From positions 1-9,987 of the forward strand of contig JANXNO010000424.1 of the NCBI GenBank assembly GCA_025354075.1: 9,987 nt of DNA, given 5' to 3'. Position numbers and translations under genes: made by a program. Under the pieces are notes generated by a model. It was given only the letters and a program-made list of their open reading frames with translations. It did no database searches and had not been told where the DNA came from. The DNA is from Burkholderiales bacterium (GTDB lineage Bacteria > Pseudomonadota > Gammaproteobacteria > Burkholderiales > Casimicrobiaceae). Below, one piece after another: positions 6,557 to 9,987 of the stretch (the first letter of the stretch is position 1; the number at the start of each line of letters is the position of its first letter).

Positions 6557-6568
6557 GCGGTCGACCGC
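6557..6568. promoter_or_regulatory. Perfect palindrome GCGGTCGACCGC, possible operator
   Basis: A 12-base perfect inverted repeat in the 174-base divergent region between the acyltransferase and the CsgG-like gene, 31 bases upstream of the acyltransferase start. It could be a regulator site serving either gene. No regulator is encoded nearby, and chance is possible in GC-rich DNA. Confidence 0.3.
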
Positions 6569-6687
6569 TCGACGATGCGCTTTTTATTATGATTAGGCCC
6601 GAATGAAAAAGCTTGGCGGGCAATTTCACGTGTAATGACACTTTGCTGGTCGGCTTTGCGTCTTAACCGGTACAACGACATATTTTC

Positions 6688-6694
6688 AGGAGAG
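6688..6694 (+). promoter_or_regulatory. Shine-Dalgarno AGGAGAG of the CsgG-like lipoprotein
   Basis: A good ribosome-binding site 6 bases before ATG 6701. It selects the start that opens directly on the lipoprotein signal peptide. The in-frame ATG at 6635 would add 22 residues ahead of that signal. Confidence 0.75.
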
Positions 6695-6700
6695 ACCCAC

Positions 6701-7759
6701 ATGTCACGAATTCTCGCACTCAGCCTTGCCAGCGCCTTGATCGCACTGACCGGCTGCGATGCCACCCAGCCAAAAATTGGCTCGGACAGCGCAAAAACAG
6801 CGGCCACTGGCTCAGCAGGTGGCGCTGCAGCGCAAAACGTTAATGCCAAGCTCGGTCGCTGCGACAAGCCAGCCGGCACGATCGCACTGGTCGAAGACAC
6901 CGGTCTCGACTGGTATCGCGCCTATCTCGACAAATATCGCCTCGGCTCCACCACTCCCGTGCTTCGCCTGCTGATTCAGCAATCGAACTGCTTCATCGTG
7001 GTTGAGCGCGGCCGCGCTATGGCTAACATGCAGCAAGAGCGCGCGTTGCAAAACTCGGGCGAAATGCGTCAAAACTCCAACTTTGGCAAAGGCCAAATGG
7101 TTGCCGCCGATTACTCGCTGACGCCTGAGGTGCTGATCAGTGCCCGTGGCACCAGTGGTCTGGGCGCAGCGCTCGGCGGCTTCGGTGGTCGTCTGGGCGT
7201 GCTCGGCGCGGTTGCTGGCGGCATTCAAACCAACGAATCAGCCGTGATGTTGACGCTCGTTGACAACCGTTCAGGCGTTCAGGTGGCGGCGGCTGAAGGC
7301 TCGTCCTCCAATACCGACTTCAATCTGGGCGCAGTGCTTGTAGGCTCCAGCGGCTTCGGCGGCGCAGGCGGATACACCAGCACACCGCAGGGCAAGGTCG
7401 TGACGGCAGCGTTTACTGATGCGTACAACAACATCATCGGCGCCGTCAAAAACTACAGCCCACAATCCATGGGTGACCGTGGCATGGGCACCGGCGGACG
7501 TCTGACGGTTGAAGGTTCCTCGCAACAAAACGGCGCGTCGGTTCAGTCAAGCCAGGCTGCTGGCCCGCAGGGCGCCAACGCCAATATGTCCGTGCGCGAT
7601 GCGCAGATCAAGCTGAACCAGCTGAGCTACAGCGTCGGCACGCCAGACGGTCAGCTTGGCAAAAACACGGTAGCGCAGATTCGCTCGTTCCAGCGTGACC
7701 GCCGCTTGACGGTGAACGGCCAGCTCGATCAGGCGACGATGAACGAATTGGCGAAGTAA
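6701..7759 (+). CDS. CsgG-family lipoprotein with C-terminal peptidoglycan-binding domain
   Basis: A 352-residue envelope lipoprotein. The N-terminus is a lipoprotein signal peptide with lipobox LTGC (16-19), so C19 is the predicted lipidated residue. It is followed by a low-complexity Ala/Gly/Ser linker (about 28-48). Residues about 57-250 resemble CsgG/HfaB-type proteins, including the segment VVERGRAMANMQQERAL (100-116) and a Gly-rich stretch with probable membrane-facing strands (150-225). Residues about 297-350 (VRDAQIKLNQL, GTPDGQLG, QIRSFQRDRRL) form a PG_binding_1-type domain. CsgG itself is the outer-membrane curli secretion channel. No curli genes (csgA, B, E, F) lie nearby and CsgG normally lacks a peptidoglycan-binding tail. 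A structural role linking outer membrane and cell wall, or a channel for an unknown cargo, is therefore equally possible. It is a single transcript ending at a strong terminator. Confidence 0.85.
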   Translation: MSRILALSLASALIALTGCDATQPKIGSDSAKTAATGSAGGAAAQNVNAKLGRCDKPAGTIALVEDTGLDWYRAYLDKYRLGSTTPVLRLLIQQSNCFIVVERGRAMANMQQERALQNSGEMRQNSNFGKGQMVAADYSLTPEVLISARGTSGLGAALGGFGGRLGVLGAVAGGIQTNESAVMLTLVDNRSGVQVAAAEGSSSNTDFNLGAVLVGSSGFGGAGGYTSTPQGKVVTAAFTDAYNNIIGAVKNYSPQSMGDRGMGTGGRLTVEGSSQQNGASVQSSQAAGPQGANANMSVRDAQIKLNQLSYSVGTPDGQLGKNTVAQIRSFQRDRRLTVNGQLDQATMNELAK

Positions 7760-7774
7760 TTTTTCGCCTTCGAG

Positions 7775-7802
7775 AAAAGCCCGCCTCGTGCGGGCTTTTT
7801 TG
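7775..7802 (+). terminator. Intrinsic terminator after the CsgG-like gene
   Basis: AAAAGCCCGC (7775-7784) and GCGGGCTTTT (7790-7799) form a perfect 10-base stem with a 5-base loop, followed by more T. A smaller hairpin, GGCGAA/TTCGCC (7750-7768), overlaps the stop codon just before it. The A-run on the left arm could let it work on the minus strand too, although no gene there needs it. Confidence 0.93.
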
Positions 7803-7864
7803 TGTCTGCCACATAGGCGACTGCGTCAAAATGCCTGATTGACAGAAACACAGGGGTTCAACGC

Positions 7865-9124
7865 ATGAATCGTCGCGCCGAGTGGTCACCTGTAAAGTCA
7901 CCCAGTCCGTTCAAGCACGACGGCACCCATCGCATTCCAAATCGCGTGTACAGCGACGCCGAGCTGCATGCCCGCGAGCTAGAGGCGTTCTTCTACCAGG
8001 CGCACTGGTGCTACGTTGCGCTCGAATGCGAAATCCCGAAAGCCGGTGATTACAAAGCAACGATGATCGGCGAAAAGCCTGTCATCGTCGTGCGCGATCG
8101 CGATGGTAGCGTGAACGTGCTGGAGAATCGCTGTGCGCACAAAGGCGCGAAGTTCTGCCAGAAGGAATTTGGCAACGCTAAGGTCTTTGTCTGTCCGTAT
8201 CACCAGTGGGGCTACCGGCTCAACGGCGATCTGGCGGGCGTTCCGATGAAGAACGGCGTTGGCGGTCAGGGTGGAATGGACGCGGATTTCAAGCTTGAGG
8301 AACATGGTCTGAGCAAGCTTAAAGTCCATGTTCACAACGGCATCGTGTTCGCGAGTTTTGACCCGGACGTTGAGCCATTTGAGTCCTTCATCGGTTCAGA
8401 ACTGATGCCATTTTTCAACCGCACTTTCGATGGCCGAAAGCTCACGTTGCTGGGCTACAACCGGCAACGCATTCGTGGCAACTGGAAGTTGATGCAGGAG
8501 AACATCAAGGACCCGTATCACCCCGGTCTGCTGCATGTATTTTTCGTGACGTTTGGCCTGTGGCGGGCGGATCAAAAGAGCGAGCTGCGCATCGATCCGC
8601 GCGGTCGCCATGCGCAGATGATTTCCACGCGAAATTCGGGTGGCGAAAATCAGGAAGTCACGGCAGGCGTGAGCAGTTTTAAGGAATCGCTGAAACTCGA
8701 AGACCCGCGCCTGATGGATGTGGTGCAGGAGCCGTGGTGGGGCGGGCCAACGGCGGTGATGCAGACCATTTTTCCTAGCGTCATCATTCAGCAGCAGGTG
8801 AATTCGCTGTCCACCCGACAGATCATTCCGCGCGGCCCCGATGAGTTCGATTTTGTGTGGACGCATTTCGGTTTTGCTGACGACACGCCCGAGATGACCG
8901 AGCGACGCTTGAAGCAGGCCAATCTGTTTGGTCCGGCGGGACTTGTGTCGCTGGATGATGGTGAAGTGATCGAGTATTGCCAGCAGGCGACGACGGCCTA
9001 TCCCGACGCTGAATGTGTGGTTGAACTGGGCGGCAAAGATGGAGGCGTGGCGACGCCGCACATGGTCACAGAGACGCTCATTCGTGGCATGTATCGCTAC
9101 TACCGTGAGACATTGGGACTATGA
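7865..9124 (+). CDS. Rieske ring-hydroxylating oxygenase large subunit (salicylate 5-hydroxylase/anthranilate dioxygenase-like)
   Basis: A 419-residue catalytic alpha subunit of an aromatic ring-hydroxylating oxygenase. The Rieske [2Fe-2S] ligands are C90-A-H92 and C110-P-Y-H113, with the standard 17-residue gap. The catalytic mononuclear iron site is D216-x2-H219-x4-H224 (NIKDPYHPGLLH), where D216 is the bridging Asp between the two centres of neighbouring subunits. The third iron ligand is probably D364 or D365 in VSLDDGEVIE. Stretches such as HWCYVALE, ENIKDPYHPGLLH and VTFGLWRAD recall the NagG (salicylate 5-hydroxylase) and AndAc (anthranilate dioxygenase) branch as I remember it, so a benzoate-type aromatic acid is the likely substrate. 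AGGGG stands 10 to 14 bases before ATG 7865. The stop overlaps the small-subunit start by 4 bases (ATGA). Ferredoxin and reductase partners are not visible. Confidence 0.93.
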   Translation: MNRRAEWSPVKSPSPFKHDGTHRIPNRVYSDAELHARELEAFFYQAHWCYVALECEIPKAGDYKATMIGEKPVIVVRDRDGSVNVLENRCAHKGAKFCQKEFGNAKVFVCPYHQWGYRLNGDLAGVPMKNGVGGQGGMDADFKLEEHGLSKLKVHVHNGIVFASFDPDVEPFESFIGSELMPFFNRTFDGRKLTLLGYNRQRIRGNWKLMQENIKDPYHPGLLHVFFVTFGLWRADQKSELRIDPRGRHAQMISTRNSGGENQEVTAGVSSFKESLKLEDPRLMDVVQEPWWGGPTAVMQTIFPSVIIQQQVNSLSTRQIIPRGPDEFDFVWTHFGFADDTPEMTERRLKQANLFGPAGLVSLDDGEVIEYCQQATTAYPDAECVVELGGKDGGVATPHMVTETLIRGMYRYYRETLGL

Positions 9125-9567
9125 ATCTGCTAGAAGTCATCGAACTCAACGCGCGCTACGGGGACGCACTCGATCGCTTTGATCTGACCGGGTGGCAGGC
9201 GCTGTTCACGCCGGATGCCGTCTACCGCGCGCAGGCTCGCGAGAATTTTGATCGTGGTCTGCCGCTCGCTGCAATTTATCTCGACGGTCACGCCATGATG
9301 ACCGACCGCATCACGGGCATTGAGAAAACGTTGGTATTCGCGCCGCGATTTACGCGGCACATCATCGGCCTTCCCTCAATCGAAAACAACACGGCAAGAA
9401 CGCCGTTCATCATCGTGCAAACCGTGACCACCGGCCTGCCAGAAATCCTTGCGACCGGCTGCTATCACGACACGCTGGCGAGCACGTCGGACGGCATTCG
9501 CCTCGCCGCGCGCAACGCCGTGTACGACAACGCGCTGATCCCGAATTCTCTCGTCTACCCTCTTTAG
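9121..9567 (+). CDS. Ring-hydroxylating oxygenase small (beta) subunit, NTF2-like
   Basis: A 148-residue structural beta subunit expected to pack with the preceding Rieske subunit in an alpha3beta3 assembly. It carries no metal ligands of its own. The sequence has the family layout: an N-terminal helix with a YGDALDRFDLTGWQALFTPDA-like segment (13-33), a DGHAMMTDRI segment (55-64), a strand with TRHIIGLP (78-85), and a C-terminal stretch around ARNAVYDN (129-136) typical of NTF2-like ring-hydroxylase beta chains. Length is slightly short for the family (commonly about 160). Its ATG overlaps the alpha-subunit stop in ATGA, so translation is probably coupled and gives matched subunit amounts. 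The gene pair reads like the nagGH arrangement. Confidence 0.9.
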   Translation: MNLLEVIELNARYGDALDRFDLTGWQALFTPDAVYRAQARENFDRGLPLAAIYLDGHAMMTDRITGIEKTLVFAPRFTRHIIGLPSIENNTARTPFIIVQTVTTGLPEILATGCYHDTLASTSDGIRLAARNAVYDNALIPNSLVYPL

Positions 9568-9579
9568 AAAACACGCACT

Positions 9580-9987
9580 ATGGATCTCGGACTCAAAGGC
9601 AAAAACGTCATCGTCACCGGCGGCAGTCGCGGTATTGGTCGCTCGACGGCGCTGGCGTTTGCAACGGAAGGCGCGAACGTGGCGATCTGCGCACGTAACC
9701 CAAAAACGCTTGAGCAAGCACGCGCTGAGATCGCCTCGCTCGGCGTCAAGGCGTTCGCGCAATCTTGCGACGTAGGCGACGCGGCAGCGCTCACCGCGTT
9801 CCTGCAGGCCGCCCACGACGCGCTCGGCGGCATCGACGTGCTGGTCAACAATCCGTCCGGTTTCGGTATGGCTGACGACGACGCAGGCTGGGCAGCGGGC
9901 TTCAATGTGGACATGATGGCGGCCGTTCGCGCGAGCTGGCAGGTGGTGCCGTGGATGGAGGCGCGCGGTGGCGGCGCGATCATTCAC
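9580..9987 (+). CDS. Short-chain dehydrogenase/reductase (SDR), C-terminus beyond window
   Basis: 136 residues of an NAD(P)-dependent classical SDR are visible. The cofactor-binding motif TGGSRGIG is at 13-20, with R39 after the second strand (ICARN, 36-40), which hints at NADP preference, and a conserved D64 (CDV). The adenine-ring motif usually written NNAG reads NNPSG here (90-94), a variant form. N109 in GFNVD is probably the catalytic-tetrad Asn. The Ser and YxxxK active-site residues lie beyond the right edge. It starts 12 bases after the beta-subunit stop with a weak ribosome-binding site, so it belongs to the same operon. In oxygenase operons such an enzyme often re-aromatises a cis-dihydrodiol, but another role is possible: a salicylate 5-hydroxylase makes gentisate without needing one. 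Confidence 0.9.
   Translation, partial: MDLGLKGKNVIVTGGSRGIGRSTALAFATEGANVAICARNPKTLEQARAEIASLGVKAFAQSCDVGDAAALTAFLQAAHDALGGIDVLVNNPSGFGMADDDAGWAAGFNVDMMAAVRASWQVVPWMEARGGGAIIH

Noticed and set aside
6655..6684. Possible promoter TTTGCG/CATATT before the CsgG-like gene
   Set aside because: Transcription would start within the Shine-Dalgarno site at 6688-6694, leaving no room for ribosome binding.
7839..7844. TTGACA that could be a -35 box for the Rieske operon
   Set aside because: A -10 box at the normal distance would overlap the ATG at 7865, and no TATAAT-like sequence is there.
9376..9987. Minus-strand open frames of 203 and 139 codons under the beta subunit and SDR
   Set aside because: The products are low-complexity and Arg/Ala-rich. 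The plus strand has strong NTF2-like and SDR signatures over the same bases.

Overview
The window looks like chromosomal DNA of a Gram-negative proteobacterium, most likely a betaproteobacterium (Burkholderiales-like). This rests on the fairly high GC content, a Tat substrate, a lipoprotein, a membrane-anchored c-type cytochrome, the FFLEELY-type protein and the NagG/AndAc-like Rieske oxygenase. It is inference from family resemblance; no search was run. Ten protein-coding genes and one tRNA are supported. The first and last genes run off the window edges. No transposase, integrase, CRISPR array or recognisable defence system is visible.

Left part, positions 1-1966, minus strand: a two-gene unit. 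A small Tat-exported protein lies upstream of a flavin-dependent GMC oxidoreductase that has no export signal of its own and is cut by the window start. An imperfect palindromic element sits between the two genes. This arrangement suggests a periplasmic dehydrogenase whose catalytic subunit is carried out by the small subunit.

Middle part, positions 2079-6526: a FFLEELY-motif protein (+) is divergent from the Tat gene and converges on a secreted MetX-like alpha/beta hydrolase (-). A roughly 330-base stretch without a gene follows, holding only short repeats and palindromes. Then come tRNA-Arg(CCG) (-), a membrane-anchored monohaem cytochrome c (+) with a strong terminator, and apaH (+). The end of apaH overlaps the end of a convergent PlsC-type acyltransferase (-) by 10 bases. 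These are largely independent housekeeping units.

Right part, positions 6701-9987, plus strand: a CsgG-family lipoprotein with an added C-terminal peptidoglycan-binding domain ends at a strong terminator. It is followed by a tightly packed catabolic operon: a Rieske ring-hydroxylating oxygenase large subunit, its NTF2-like small subunit (4-base overlap), and a short-chain dehydrogenase cut by the window end. This operon probably starts the breakdown of an aromatic carboxylate. The electron-transfer partners are not in view and may lie beyond the right edge.
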